A DNA stretch of 64,000 nucleotides from Candidatus Binatus soli. Its GTDB lineage: Bacteria; Desulfobacterota; Binatia; Binatales; Binataceae. How positions within the stretch are numbered: the stretch's first letter is position 1; each line of letters starts with the position of its first letter. The notes below the pieces were generated by a model. That model saw only the letters and a list, made by a program, of their open reading frames with translations, did no database searches and was not told where the DNA came from. The position numbers and the translations under genes are program-made. The stretch spans positions 102,298 to 166,297 of the forward strand of contig DLMJ01000005.1 of the NCBI GenBank assembly GCA_002479255.1, in the 5' to 3' direction. Positions 26,045 through 33,513 of the stretch are shown here, one piece after another.

Positions 26045-27172
26045 GTGGATTTCGGATTTTCTGAAGAACAAGAGATGCTTCGGGACGCGGCCAAGCGCTT
26101 TCTGGCCGACAACTGCCCGCCCAAGTTTGTCCGCCAGATGATGGCGGATCCCACCGCGCACGACGCCGCCTTCTGGAAAAAGCTGGTCGAACTCGGATGG
26201 CCGGGGCTGCTCATACCGGAGAGTTATGGCGGCCAGGGTGGCAGTTTTCTCGACATGACGGTGATTGTCGAAGAAGCCGGCAAGGTTCTGGTGCCGGGAC
26301 CCTTATTCACCTCCGCGATGCTAGCGGCGCCGCTGCTTATAGAAGGCGGCTCGGACGAGCAGAAGAAAGACCTCCTGCCGCGCATGGCGAAGGGCGAATT
26401 TATCGGTACCGTCGCGATCGCCGAAGCCTCGGGCCGCTTCGACGCCGAGGGAGTCCAACTCAAGGCGGCCAAGAGCGGCAAGGAATACACGATCACCGGC
26501 GAGAAGTTTTTTGTGCCCGATGCGCACGTGGCCAACGGGATAGCGGTTGCGGTCCGCACCGGCGGCAGTGGCGAAAAAGGAATCACGATTCTGGCCGTTC
26601 CCACCACTGCGAAAGGCCTCACGATCACTCAGCTCAAGACGGTCGATATGACGCGCCGACTATGCCACGTGAAGTTCGACAATGTGAAAACCTCCGAACT
26701 TATAGGCAAGGAAGGCGAGGGATGGCCGATCCTGCGGCGCACGCTCGACATCGCAACCGCGGGGCTGGCGGCCGAGATGGTCGGGACGGCGCAGCGGGCG
26801 CTCGACATGTCGGTCGAATACGCCAAGACGCGCGTGCAATTCGGCAAGCCGATCGGATCGTTTCAGGCCGTCAAGCATAAGTGCGTCGACATGATGGTCG
26901 CGGTCGAGAACGCGCGCTCCCTGACCTACTACGCGTGCTGGACCGTCGATACCAAAGGCGCAGAGGCGGCGAGCGCGGTGCCGATGGCGAAAGCGTACGC
27001 ATCCGACATGGCGAAGAACGTCACCTCGGAGGCAATCCAGGTGCACGGCGGCATCGGCTTCACCTGGGAGCACGACATGCACCTGTATCATCGGCGCGCA
27101 CTGGCCGGCGAAGCGAATTTCGGCAACGCCCCGGTGCATCGCGAGACCGTGGCGAAGTCCCTGTTGGGCTGA
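26045..27172 (+). CDS. Acyl-CoA dehydrogenase
   Basis: A 375-aa FAD-dependent acyl-CoA dehydrogenase. The helical N-terminal domain begins FGFSEEQEMLRDAAKRFL, the middle beta domain holds TITGEKFFVPDAHVAN, and the C-terminal helical domain ends in the QVHGGIGFTWEHDMHLYHRRA block typical of the branched or bulky-substrate group. The usual catalytic glutamate position is not obvious by eye. It would oxidise an acyl-CoA to the enoyl-CoA and pass electrons to ETF. The start is GTG at 26045, supported by GGAGG eight bases upstream. It is a single-gene unit ended by a strong terminator at 27200. Confidence 0.9.
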   Translation: MDFGFSEEQEMLRDAAKRFLADNCPPKFVRQMMADPTAHDAAFWKKLVELGWPGLLIPESYGGQGGSFLDMTVIVEEAGKVLVPGPLFTSAMLAAPLLIEGGSDEQKKDLLPRMAKGEFIGTVAIAEASGRFDAEGVQLKAAKSGKEYTITGEKFFVPDAHVANGIAVAVRTGGSGEKGITILAVPTTAKGLTITQLKTVDMTRRLCHVKFDNVKTSELIGKEGEGWPILRRTLDIATAGLAAEMVGTAQRALDMSVEYAKTRVQFGKPIGSFQAVKHKCVDMMVAVENARSLTYYACWTVDTKGAEAASAVPMAKAYASDMAKNVTSEAIQVHGGIGFTWEHDMHLYHRRALAGEANFGNAPVHRETVAKSLLG

Positions 27173-27199
27173 TCGCGACGAGCTGGATCGATCGGTAGA

Positions 27200-27231
27200 G
27201 GGCCGCGGGTTCATCGCCCGCGGTCCTTTTT
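27200..27231 (+). terminator. Intrinsic terminator after the acyl-CoA dehydrogenase gene
   Basis: GGGCCGCGGG pairs with CCCGCGGTCC (one G-U) across a 7-base loop, followed directly by five T. It lies 28 bp after the stop codon. Confidence 0.88.
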
Positions 27232-27264
27232 CTTTCACGACGTCGGACTGAGGTTCGGGGCGGC

Positions 27265-28104
27265 TCACGGCGCTTCGAGGCTGAACGCAACCTTGAGATC
27301 TTCGCTCGCAAACGGATAGACGTGGATCATCCAGCCGAAAATCTGCTTGTGAAACGAGCCGCCCGCGGCCTCGCAGCCAGCCTGATTTGAAATCGTGCCG
27401 GTGAAGCCGAAACGCGGATCGGCCAGGTACCCTACGCGCATCCGCACGGAATCGCCCGCGCCGCGAGCCCTCCCGCGGTCAGGGTCGACCGACGACGAAA
27501 TATCCGGCCGCATCCTGGCGGCAACGTTGCCGTTCATCACGTCGGCCTCGGTCACGCCATTGGGGAGACAGATGTTGGTGTGCGCGTGCCAGTGGGAGAG
27601 GCTCAGCGGGATCAACGCGTCGAGTTGCTCGGGAGTGTCGCCGGCGGGCGCGTCGTACATCGCACCGACCAACCGGTATCCGCCGAACGTCTTCTTCTCG
27701 TAGAGGAGAGAGCCGGGATGCGCCAGGTCAATGTCGCCCATGTACTCGGCCTGCGTCGCCGTGCGATTGGCGAAGTGGTAAACATCCTGCGGCACGGACT
27801 CCATGTAGGGCAGGTAGCCGTCGGCGATCGCGACCTTGTAATCCTCATACTTCGAGAGCTTCGCACGCATCGCCGCGATGATCTGTTCGCCGCGTTGCGT
27901 GTCCGCGGGAGTCATCGGCCGCGACTCCGTCATCGTCATGTGGTCGCTCATCTTCATGTGCGCGCCCATCTGGCCCATCGCGCCGGTGGCGCCGCTGTCG
28001 GTGCCCGAATCCATGTTGTCCATGTCGTGGGCGCGGGCGTACGAGACGGACGCGATCACGATCAACGCGATGGCGGCGAGGAGAGATTTGAATCGTGCAT
28101 TCAT
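27265..28104 (-). CDS. Exported protein with a Met/His/Asp-rich N-terminus
   Basis: A 279-aa protein with a signal peptide (about 1-25, ending SYARA). The next 45 residues are remarkably rich in Met, His and Asp (HDMDNMDSG, then MGQMGAHMKMSDHMTM), a composition typical of periplasmic copper-binding segments. The remaining globular part has conserved-looking SHWHAHTNICLP (with HxH) and a C-terminal GWMIHVYPF stretch. Proteins like this are annotated only as hypothetical. No copper gene is adjacent (the metal region is 18 kb away), so metal binding is inferred from composition. GAGG lies 8 bases before the ATG. Confidence 0.65.
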   Translation of the reverse strand: MNARFKSLLAAIALIVIASVSYARAHDMDNMDSGTDSGATGAMGQMGAHMKMSDHMTMTESRPMTPADTQRGEQIIAAMRAKLSKYEDYKVAIADGYLPYMESVPQDVYHFANRTATQAEYMGDIDLAHPGSLLYEKKTFGGYRLVGAMYDAPAGDTPEQLDALIPLSLSHWHAHTNICLPNGVTEADVMNGNVAARMRPDISSSVDPDRGRARGAGDSVRMRVGYLADPRFGFTGTISNQAGCEAAGGSFHKQIFGWMIHVYPFASEDLKVAFSLEAP

Positions 28105-28190
28105 GGGAAACCTCGAACCCGAAGCTCAATTGTTTTTTTGTGTCTCCGATACCAAACTGTCAAGCGCGAAGTCCGAGCCCGGCGGAGAGC

Positions 28191-29564
28191 CTACGCGATG
28201 GAGCTTGCTTTTTCTTCTTCGGCGGAGGAGTTGCGCGCGGCGAGCCGATCGCGCATCGCGCGATGGCTCTCGCGCGTGATTGGATAGCGCGAGAAAACCA
28301 GCGCACTGAGCAAGTAGAGCGACGCGGGACCGAGCGCAAACAGCGTGCGCAGATCCTCCCCCGCTTGCTCCGTGATCCCGCCAACACCGGGCTTGTAACC
28401 GACCCAGCTCAGAACCGGGCCGACCAGCAGCAGCGAAACCGCAAGCGCCATCTTTATCGACATCGAGGTGATTCCGCCGTACGCGCCCTCCTGGCGCTGG
28501 CCGGTACGCTCCTGGTCCCATTCGATCACGTCCGCCGACGCCGAAATTTGCGTGACCCAAATCCCGATCGCCGAGAATCCGCTGAACGCCATCAAAGAAT
28601 AAAGCGCCCAGGTGTTTTGCCGGGTCATCAGCATCAGCAGCAGCGAGCCGATCGCGTTGCAGATCATCGCGACCACAAAAGCCGGCTTTTTTTCGAACCT
28701 GACCGTGATCCTGAACCAGAACGGGTACGAGACCGCCGATCCGACGAAGTACGCCATCAGCCATCGTGCCGCCGCGTTCTCGTCGTGATACCAGTACGTG
28801 GCCAAAAAACGCATCAGGACGGTCGGAATGTTGATGGCCATCACGGCCAGCGTGGTGGCGATCAGCAGAATGACAAACGGCCGATTGCCTGCGACCGATT
28901 TGAGCGACGCGAACAGCCTGGAACGCTCGTGCGTTGAAAATTCGGCGCGTTCGCGAAGACCCGCGTACGCGAGCATCGCGCCGCCGGCGACCACCAGACC
29001 GCAGACCGCGCCGGTGACTTTGAAATCGGTGCCGCGCGCGAACAGGTACGAAGCCGCAAATGGCAACAGCGCTCCGCTGATGTCGCCGACCGTGCCCAGC
29101 AGCTGGCGGAAGGTGGAGAGCTTGGTGCGCTCGTCGTAGTCGAGCGTGAGTTCCGGCATCAGCGCGCCAAACGCGGTTTCGTAAAACTTCCTCGACGTGA
29201 GCATCAGGAAGTAGAAGCCCAAAAACCATGCGAACAGGCCTGCGCCCAGCTGCGGCGGCGACAGCAGCAGGTAGTAGCAGACCGCCATTGGAATCGACGC
29301 GAAAAAAAACGGCCGTCGCCGTCCCGACTTGAAACGCGCACGATCGGAAATATTGCCGACCAACGGGTCGGTCAGCGCGTCGATCACGAGCGCAACGAAG
29401 AATGCAAGCCCGGCCAGCGATGGAGAGAGCCCCTTGCGATCGGTATAGAAATAGAGAAGGTGAAGCCCGAGCAGGGTCGCGCACAGGTTGAGGCCGGTCT
29501 GCGCCTGCGCGTAGATTAACAGGGGACGAAGGCCAATCTTCTCGCTCAAATCCCGGTTTGCCAC
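28191..29564 (-). CDS. MFS transporter, glycoside-pentoside-hexuronide (GPH/MelB) type
   Basis: A 457-aa integral membrane protein with twelve hydrophobic segments. The first cytoplasmic loops contain DALTDPLVGNISDRARFKSGRRRP, split here across two motifs, DALTDPLVG and SDRARFKSGRRRP, which is the GPH:cation symporter signature, and MLTSRKFYETAFGALMPEL follows as in MelB-like proteins. The substrate in soil bacteria may be a sugar or a degradation product; it cannot be read here. The nearest same-strand gene downstream (27265-28104) is 86 bp away. A long second frame over the same DNA is not coding. Confidence 0.86.
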   Translation of the reverse strand: MANRDLSEKIGLRPLLIYAQAQTGLNLCATLLGLHLLYFYTDRKGLSPSLAGLAFFVALVIDALTDPLVGNISDRARFKSGRRRPFFFASIPMAVCYYLLLSPPQLGAGLFAWFLGFYFLMLTSRKFYETAFGALMPELTLDYDERTKLSTFRQLLGTVGDISGALLPFAASYLFARGTDFKVTGAVCGLVVAGGAMLAYAGLRERAEFSTHERSRLFASLKSVAGNRPFVILLIATTLAVMAINIPTVLMRFLATYWYHDENAAARWLMAYFVGSAVSYPFWFRITVRFEKKPAFVVAMICNAIGSLLLMLMTRQNTWALYSLMAFSGFSAIGIWVTQISASADVIEWDQERTGQRQEGAYGGITSMSIKMALAVSLLLVGPVLSWVGYKPGVGGITEQAGEDLRTLFALGPASLYLLSALVFSRYPITRESHRAMRDRLAARNSSAEEEKASSIA

Positions 29565-29645
29565 AGGCCGCAGAGACTATCCGATAGATATGCCTACTTA
29601 CAAAGCGATTGCGATTTCCGGTCCGACTCAACGATCGAGGTGGCG

Positions 29646-30395
29646 ATGAGAATTCTCGATCGCGCACCGCTGCGTGGACGCCGACTGCTGCGGTGGCCTG
29701 TCGCACTGCTTTTGACGCTCGCGCTGGCGGTGCAGGGATGTTCGGTCGTCAAGTCGCTATGGAGTTCCGGCGACGACACCGACCTCGACGATGCGGCCAA
29801 CGCCAACGAAGGCGAACCGCTGCCGCCTCCCGTCGCCAATGTCGCGATCAGCTACCGGCGGCCCGGCGATGCGCTCGCACGCGCGACCGTAATCAAGTTC
29901 TTCGGCGCCGAAGTGATCGCAAACCATCAGCGTGACGCGTCGCATACCGAGTCGGTGGTGCGATTCGACGGCGGCGTTCCGATCTGGGAGTTCAAAGCCG
30001 ACGAAGGCACATTTGGTTCGATCACCGGCGTCGGCGCGGCCAAGTACACGCTCAAGAGTATCGAGTACGCGAAAATGCCCGCGCACTTCACGCAGATAAT
30101 TCCCGAAGAAGGACCGCCAGAGCCGCTCGATCGCGGCGCTTACTACGTCTTTCAGATCGAGCGTCAGTCGGGCTCGACCAGTTACCAGACGGTCAAGGTG
30201 CTCGCCGATGGGTCGCTTCAGGCCTACAACGCTCAACCCCGGGCGGGCAGCAGTTACATGCTGTGCTGCAACGTCACGTCGGATTTCCCCGAGCCGGTGA
30301 TTCTGCCCGAGACGACTCAAGACACCGGAACCGAGAACGCGCCGTCCGGCGAATCTCCCGATCAATCTGGTGCTTCTGCGAGCGGCACGCCATAG
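29646..30395 (+). CDS. Lipoprotein of unknown function
   Basis: A 249-aa protein with a lipoprotein signal peptide: a basic start, the hydrophobic segment WPVALLLTLALAVQGC, and the lipobox LAVQGC with Cys near residue 32. The mature part begins with an acidic linker (DDTDLDDAANANEGE) and then a folded region with LARATVIKFFGAEVIANHQ; no known domain was recognised. The C-terminal 30 residues are Ser/Gly/Pro-rich. ATG 29646 is favoured by GAGG five bases upstream; GTG 29640 is an alternative. An IS1-like element has inserted just after its stop codon, which may have removed or changed its terminator. Confidence 0.7.
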   Translation: MRILDRAPLRGRRLLRWPVALLLTLALAVQGCSVVKSLWSSGDDTDLDDAANANEGEPLPPPVANVAISYRRPGDALARATVIKFFGAEVIANHQRDASHTESVVRFDGGVPIWEFKADEGTFGSITGVGAAKYTLKSIEYAKMPAHFTQIIPEEGPPEPLDRGAYYVFQIERQSGSTSYQTVKVLADGSLQAYNAQPRAGSSYMLCCNVTSDFPEPVILPETTQDTGTENAPSGESPDQSGASASGTP

Positions 30396-30397
30396 CG

Positions 30398-30405
30398 CCT
30401 TTATC
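30398..30405. repeat. 8-bp target-site duplication, left copy
   Basis: CCTTTATC directly before the left inverted repeat; the same eight bases follow the right inverted repeat at 31116-31123. It starts 3 bp after the lipoprotein stop codon. Confidence 0.85.
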
Positions 30406-30423
30406 GGTAGTGTCTCAGTTTGA
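30406..30423 (+). repeat. Left terminal inverted repeat of the IS1-like element
   Basis: 18 bp, GGTAGTGTCTCAGTTTGA; identical to the complement of 31098-31115, with pairing lost from the next base inwards. Confidence 0.9.
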
Positions 30424-30470
30424 TGTTTTCACATGACTGACGCGTTGCGCTTCCGCGAGAAGGGCGTACC

Positions 30471-30833
30471 TTACGATTGTTGAGATGTCGGGCGGCGCCG
30501 CGATTCAGCTCTGCTCACTTCCCTCTGAAGAAAGTAATTGAGCACCGTCCGGAGAACGACGATGGCCGCCAATTGGCCAATGTCATTCCAGGTGGGCGTT
30601 ACGGCGGTTCTCAAGATATCTGCGGCAAGTTCAAATTCGATAGCCAGCGTTAACCAGCGTCCGAGGCTCAGTCGAATAATTTCTACTTCGTCACCCAATG
30701 GGGTTTTGCGCGGAATAAACAGGGGACACGACCGTAACGTGGCTTGGATGGCTGCAACGCCGACAATGATTGCAGCAGCGAACTCGATGCCGCCTGCAAG
30801 AAAGACTGTTAGCTGCTTGAGTGCAGTGACCAT
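30471..30833 (-). CDS. DUF1622 family membrane protein (passenger gene)
   Basis: A 120-aa membrane protein with three hydrophobic segments (about 8-28, 52-70 and 80-100). The blocks RLSLGRWLTLAIEFELAADILRT, split by me as RLSLGRWL and LAIEFELAADILRT, and NDIGQLAAIVVLRTVLNYFL are the DUF1622 signature. Function of the family is unknown. The gene is complete and in frame, with AGGA about 10 bases before the ATG, and starts 11 bp after the stop of the transposase fragment, all inside the inverted repeats. Whether a promoter is brought by the element end is not visible. Confidence 0.85.
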   Translation of the reverse strand: MVTALKQLTVFLAGGIEFAAAIIVGVAAIQATLRSCPLFIPRKTPLGDEVEIIRLSLGRWLTLAIEFELAADILRTAVTPTWNDIGQLAAIVVLRTVLNYFLQREVSRAESRRRPTSQQS

Positions 30834-30844
30834 CTTAGTCGATC

Positions 30845-31111
30845 CTAACTACACCGTTCTGTCTCTTGCTTTGCCTTTTGGTTAGCTCCCCGCTCATCTA
30901 CGACCCCAACCATATCCTCGAGCGACCACAGTCGGTCGGTGACGCCAGCTTCCATCGCAGGCGTAACTTTCAACGTCTTGTGAATGCGCACGAAGTTGTA
31001 CCACGTCGCGTAGAGCGCAACCATGTGGCAGTGATTCTCAAACTTTTTGGAAAAGGCGTTCGTCATCCGGGTGAATCTGCGCATGTGCATCCGGATTTCA
31101 AACTGAGACAC
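30845..31111 (-). pseudogene. IS1-family transposase, C-terminal fragment
   Basis: About 88 codons, beginning inside the right inverted repeat (GTG at 31111). MHMRRFTRMTNAFSKKFENH and WYNFVRIHKTLKVTPAMEAG, with TDRLWSLED, are the conserved C-terminal end of IS1-family transposases. The first two thirds, including the zinc-ribbon/HTH part and the first catalytic aspartates, are absent, so this is not an active transposase. No frameshift is seen in the retained part. Confidence 0.85.
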
Positions 31112-31115
31112 TACC
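31098..31115 (-). repeat. Right terminal inverted repeat of the IS1-like element
   Basis: 18 bp, complement of the left end at 30406-30423. The reading frame of the transposase fragment starts within it. Confidence 0.9.
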
Positions 31116-31123
31116 CCTTTATC
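31116..31123. repeat. 8-bp target-site duplication, right copy
   Basis: CCTTTATC directly after the right inverted repeat, identical to 30398-30405. Confidence 0.85.
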
Positions 31124-31247
31124 GCACTTTTTCGGACCTCGGCCGCCTGATTAGACTCCCCGCTGATTTCGTTATTCTGTAATGAATTGCCTTAGTTTCT
31201 TGCTTCAAGGGCCTTTTCATATATGAATCTATCTTCAGTAATGAACC

Positions 31248-31271
31248 TATAATCGTGATTGACTCACGATT
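31248..31271. promoter_or_regulatory. TATAAT box overlapped by a palindromic operator before the tetR gene
   Basis: TATAAT at 31248-31253 is a perfect -10 sequence; no good -35 is seen. AATCGTGA (31251-31258) and TCACGATT (31264-31271) form an 8-bp perfect inverted repeat with spacer TTGAC that overlaps the -10. The layout fits autorepression by the TetR protein encoded 25 bp downstream. Which protein binds is inference. Confidence 0.55.
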
Positions 31272-31295
31272 CATTTTCGACTAAAAGTCGCCTTA

Positions 31296-31907
31296 GTGGG
31301 TCAAGCAAGTCGAGAATTCAGCGATGCTCCGAATCGATTCGATCGGCGCCGTGAGAAGACGCGTGTCGATCTGATTGCGGCGGCCGAACGCGTCATCTCG
31401 ACCAAGGGGTACCATCAGACGCGAATCGCCGACATCGCGACCGAAGCCGACGTCGGCCTGGGCACCTTCTACCTGCACTTCAGGACCAAGAACGAAATCT
31501 TTATCGAGCTGATCGAGCATGGCGCGGCTGAATTGCGGCGCGAACTCGCCGAGGCGAAGGCGGGCGTCCATACGCCGGCCGAGAAGCTCAAAATCACGAT
31601 CGATACGATTCTCGACGCAGCGGCCCAGGCGCCGGAACTGTTTCGGATAGTGTTCGGCCATGGTCCTGCGTTTCTGGATCTGATGGTCCGCGTCCACGAG
31701 GTATTCATCGACGACCTGCGCGACGACCTCGCTCCCGCGGTCGGCGAGCGCGCCGATGCGATTGCGCATCTCACGATCGGGATGTTGTCGCAGGCGATTT
31801 CATGGCTGCTCGCCAGCGGCGATCTTTCCCACGCGGAACTGAAAAACGTCACCGTAAATTTTGCCCTGGGCGGACTCGAGCGCGCGGCACGGCTCGGCGC
31901 CCCTTGA
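31296..31907 (+). CDS. TetR/AcrR family transcriptional regulator
   Basis: A 203-aa TetR protein. The N-terminal DNA-binding domain (about 20-65) contains the HTH TRIADIATEADVGLGTFYLHF with the usual GLGTFYLHF recognition-helix end; the remaining helical domain is the ligand pocket. It is likely to repress itself and the ferritin-like gene 18 bp downstream through the palindrome at 31251-31271. The GTG start at 31296 has no clear ribosome site and the real start could be slightly inside; the first 15 residues are not part of the family. The ligand is unknown. Confidence 0.85.
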   Translation: MGQASREFSDAPNRFDRRREKTRVDLIAAAERVISTKGYHQTRIADIATEADVGLGTFYLHFRTKNEIFIELIEHGAAELRRELAEAKAGVHTPAEKLKITIDTILDAAAQAPELFRIVFGHGPAFLDLMVRVHEVFIDDLRDDLAPAVGERADAIAHLTIGMLSQAISWLLASGDLSHAELKNVTVNFALGGLERAARLGAP

Positions 31908-31925
31908 ATCTGGAGGATTCTCACA

Positions 31926-32924
31926 ATGGCTCAAGAGCGCACCGTTATTAACACACCACTGGAAAGCATTTTCCACTGGGACTACAGCGTGAAGTTCCCG
32001 CAGATGGACCGGCTGTACGAGAACGCCAAACGCGATCAGTGGAACGTCTCGACGACAATCAACTGGGACCGCCCGATCGAGAAGGAAGTTCTGGACATGA
32101 CCATGATGCCGATGTTCCAGACCGAGCTCTATCGATCGCTCAGCGAGGAGAACAAGCACCAGCTCGGCCGCAAGTTCGCCGCGTGGCGGCTCTCGCAATT
32201 CCTGCACGGCGAGCAGGGCGCGCTGATGGTCTGCGGACAGTTGGTTGACGCGGTGCCGGACCTCGACGCCAAAATGAATGCGGCCGCTCAGGTCTTCGAC
32301 GAAGCGCGTCACGTGGAGGGCTTCCGCAAGTACATCACCAAGCTCGACCGCATCTACCCGATCGATCCCACCCTCGAGCGGCTGCTGCGCGCAGTCCTGG
32401 AGCACGATCGATGGGAGCCGAAGTACGTCGGAATGCAAATCGTCGCCGAGGGACTGGCGATAGCGGCGTTCCGTTTCATGCAGCGCGAGACCAAGGACGA
32501 GCTGCTCAAGGAACTGCTCGAGTACATCATGAAGGACGAGGCGCGCCACATCGGCTTCGGGATGCTCGCGCTGCGCGACGCCGTCACCAAGCTCAAGGGC
32601 AAGGACAAGAAGGACCTCGAGGACTTCGCCTTCACCGCCTGCGACATGATGGTGACCAAGGTCGTTGACGGCAAACCAAAGGACGGCTTCCTGTCGGGCG
32701 CGGAAGTGTTCGCGGAAGTTGGCATCTCAATCAAGGACATCGAGGACGAGATGCACCGCGATCCGGTGTGGGCGGCGGCGGAGAACGACATGGAAAAGCA
32801 GTTCAACTCGTTCCTGTTCGTCGATACGATCATCCCATGCCTGCGGCAAATCGATCTGATCAACGATCGCACCGAGTCGTGGTATCAGCAGCTCGGCGTG
32901 ATGCAGATGGCGTCGGCCGCATAG
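31926..32924 (+). CDS. Ferritin-like diiron protein (R2-like fold)
   Basis: A 332-aa four-helix-bundle protein with a complete set of likely diiron ligands: E96 (HGEQGAL), E126xxH129 (DEARHVEG), E175 (AEGLAI) and E205xxH208 (DEARHIGF). Length and motif spacing place it with R2-like or AurF-like ferritin-domain proteins of unknown substrate; it could be an oxygenase, an N-oxygenase or a ligand-binding oxidase. GGAGG precedes the ATG. It follows the TetR gene by 18 bp and ends at a strong terminator, so the two genes make a self-contained regulated unit. Confidence 0.82.
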   Translation: MAQERTVINTPLESIFHWDYSVKFPQMDRLYENAKRDQWNVSTTINWDRPIEKEVLDMTMMPMFQTELYRSLSEENKHQLGRKFAAWRLSQFLHGEQGALMVCGQLVDAVPDLDAKMNAAAQVFDEARHVEGFRKYITKLDRIYPIDPTLERLLRAVLEHDRWEPKYVGMQIVAEGLAIAAFRFMQRETKDELLKELLEYIMKDEARHIGFGMLALRDAVTKLKGKDKKDLEDFAFTACDMMVTKVVDGKPKDGFLSGAEVFAEVGISIKDIEDEMHRDPVWAAAENDMEKQFNSFLFVDTIIPCLRQIDLINDRTESWYQQLGVMQMASAA

Positions 32925-32949
32925 TCGCAACTGCCACAAACGCAATCAC

Positions 32950-32984
32950 GAAGGGCCGGTCATCCTCGACCGGCCCTTCTTTTT
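32950..32984 (+). terminator. Intrinsic terminator after the ferritin-like gene
   Basis: GAAGGGCCGGTC and GACCGGCCCTTC form a perfect 12-bp stem with a 6-base loop, followed by five T, 25 bp after the stop codon. As the stem is symmetric with A residues outside, it might also act on the minus-strand GNAT gene ending at 33010. Confidence 0.92.
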
Positions 32985-33009
32985 CTGAACCTGCTGAGAT
33001 GCTGATGCG

Positions 33010-33513
33010 CTACTTGCGAAACTTCGCCAGCGCCGGGCCGGAGAGCGAATAGTTGGGTTCGCCGAATTCCTCGTCAATGCCGCCGGTCAACTCGAAGCCG
33101 AGGCTCTTGTACAGCGCCGCGGCGTCGGTATTGGCGCGAAAGCAGGTTAGTTGCACGGCGCGGCATCGCGGATAGCGCGCGGCGATCATCCTGATCGTCT
33201 CCGCCACTGCCGCGCGTCCGTAGCCTTTACCCTGATGCTCCGCAACGATCATGATGTCGTCGATCCAATAATCGTCGGCACTGGCCGGGTCGCATACGGT
33301 CGTCGAGTATCCGACCACCTCGCCTGCGGCCACAATGAGATGCGGCAGATGCTCGAATCGGTCGCCGAACAGAGACACGTAGCATCGCGCAAGCGTCCAT
33401 CGCGGGGGCGTGACGAAACGGGTCTGCTCGGGCCGAAGCTGCATCGTGAACAGCTTGCGGTAATTGCGACGATCGACCGGCTCGAGAACGACTTCGAGAT
33501 CGGTCGGCTTCAT
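33010..33513 (-). CDS. GNAT family N-acetyltransferase
   Basis: A 167-aa GNAT acetyltransferase. The acetyl-CoA-binding motif A is MIVAEHQGKGYGRAAV (about 88-103, Q/RxxGxG/A), and motif B lies in ANTDAAALYKSLGFELTG near residue 135. It transfers an acetyl group from acetyl-CoA to an amine; the acceptor is unknown. The start overlaps the stop of the upstream VWA gene by ATGA, so the two are translated together, which may hint at acetylation of a component of that system; this is inference. Confidence 0.86.
   Translation of the reverse strand: MKPTDLEVVLEPVDRRNYRKLFTMQLRPEQTRFVTPPRWTLARCYVSLFGDRFEHLPHLIVAAGEVVGYSTTVCDPASADDYWIDDIMIVAEHQGKGYGRAAVAETIRMIAARYPRCRAVQLTCFRANTDAAALYKSLGFELTGGIDEEFGEPNYSLSGPALAKFRK

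Larger units (their letters stand above)
30406..31115. mobile_element. 710-bp IS1-like element with truncated transposase and a DUF1622 passenger gene
   Basis: The element is bounded by perfect 18-bp terminal inverted repeats, GGTAGTGTCTCAGTTTGA at 30406-30423 and its complement at 31098-31115, and flanked by the 8-bp direct repeat CCTTTATC. Ends beginning GGT and 8-9 bp target duplications are typical of the IS1 family. Inside are the C-terminal part of an IS1-family transposase and, behind it on the same strand, an intact DUF1622 gene. As the transposase lacks its N-terminal DNA-binding and most catalytic residues, the element must have been moved in trans. The exact ends show that it moved as one unit. 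Confidence 0.88.

Noticed and set aside
26022..26050. TTGACA as the -35 of the acyl-CoA dehydrogenase gene
   Set aside because: Only 17 bp separate it from the start codon, so the -10 would fall inside the gene.
28126..29706. Longer minus-strand frame over the MFS gene
   Set aside because: The frame at 28191-29564 has twelve membrane segments and the GPH motif; the longer frame is Arg-rich with no pattern.
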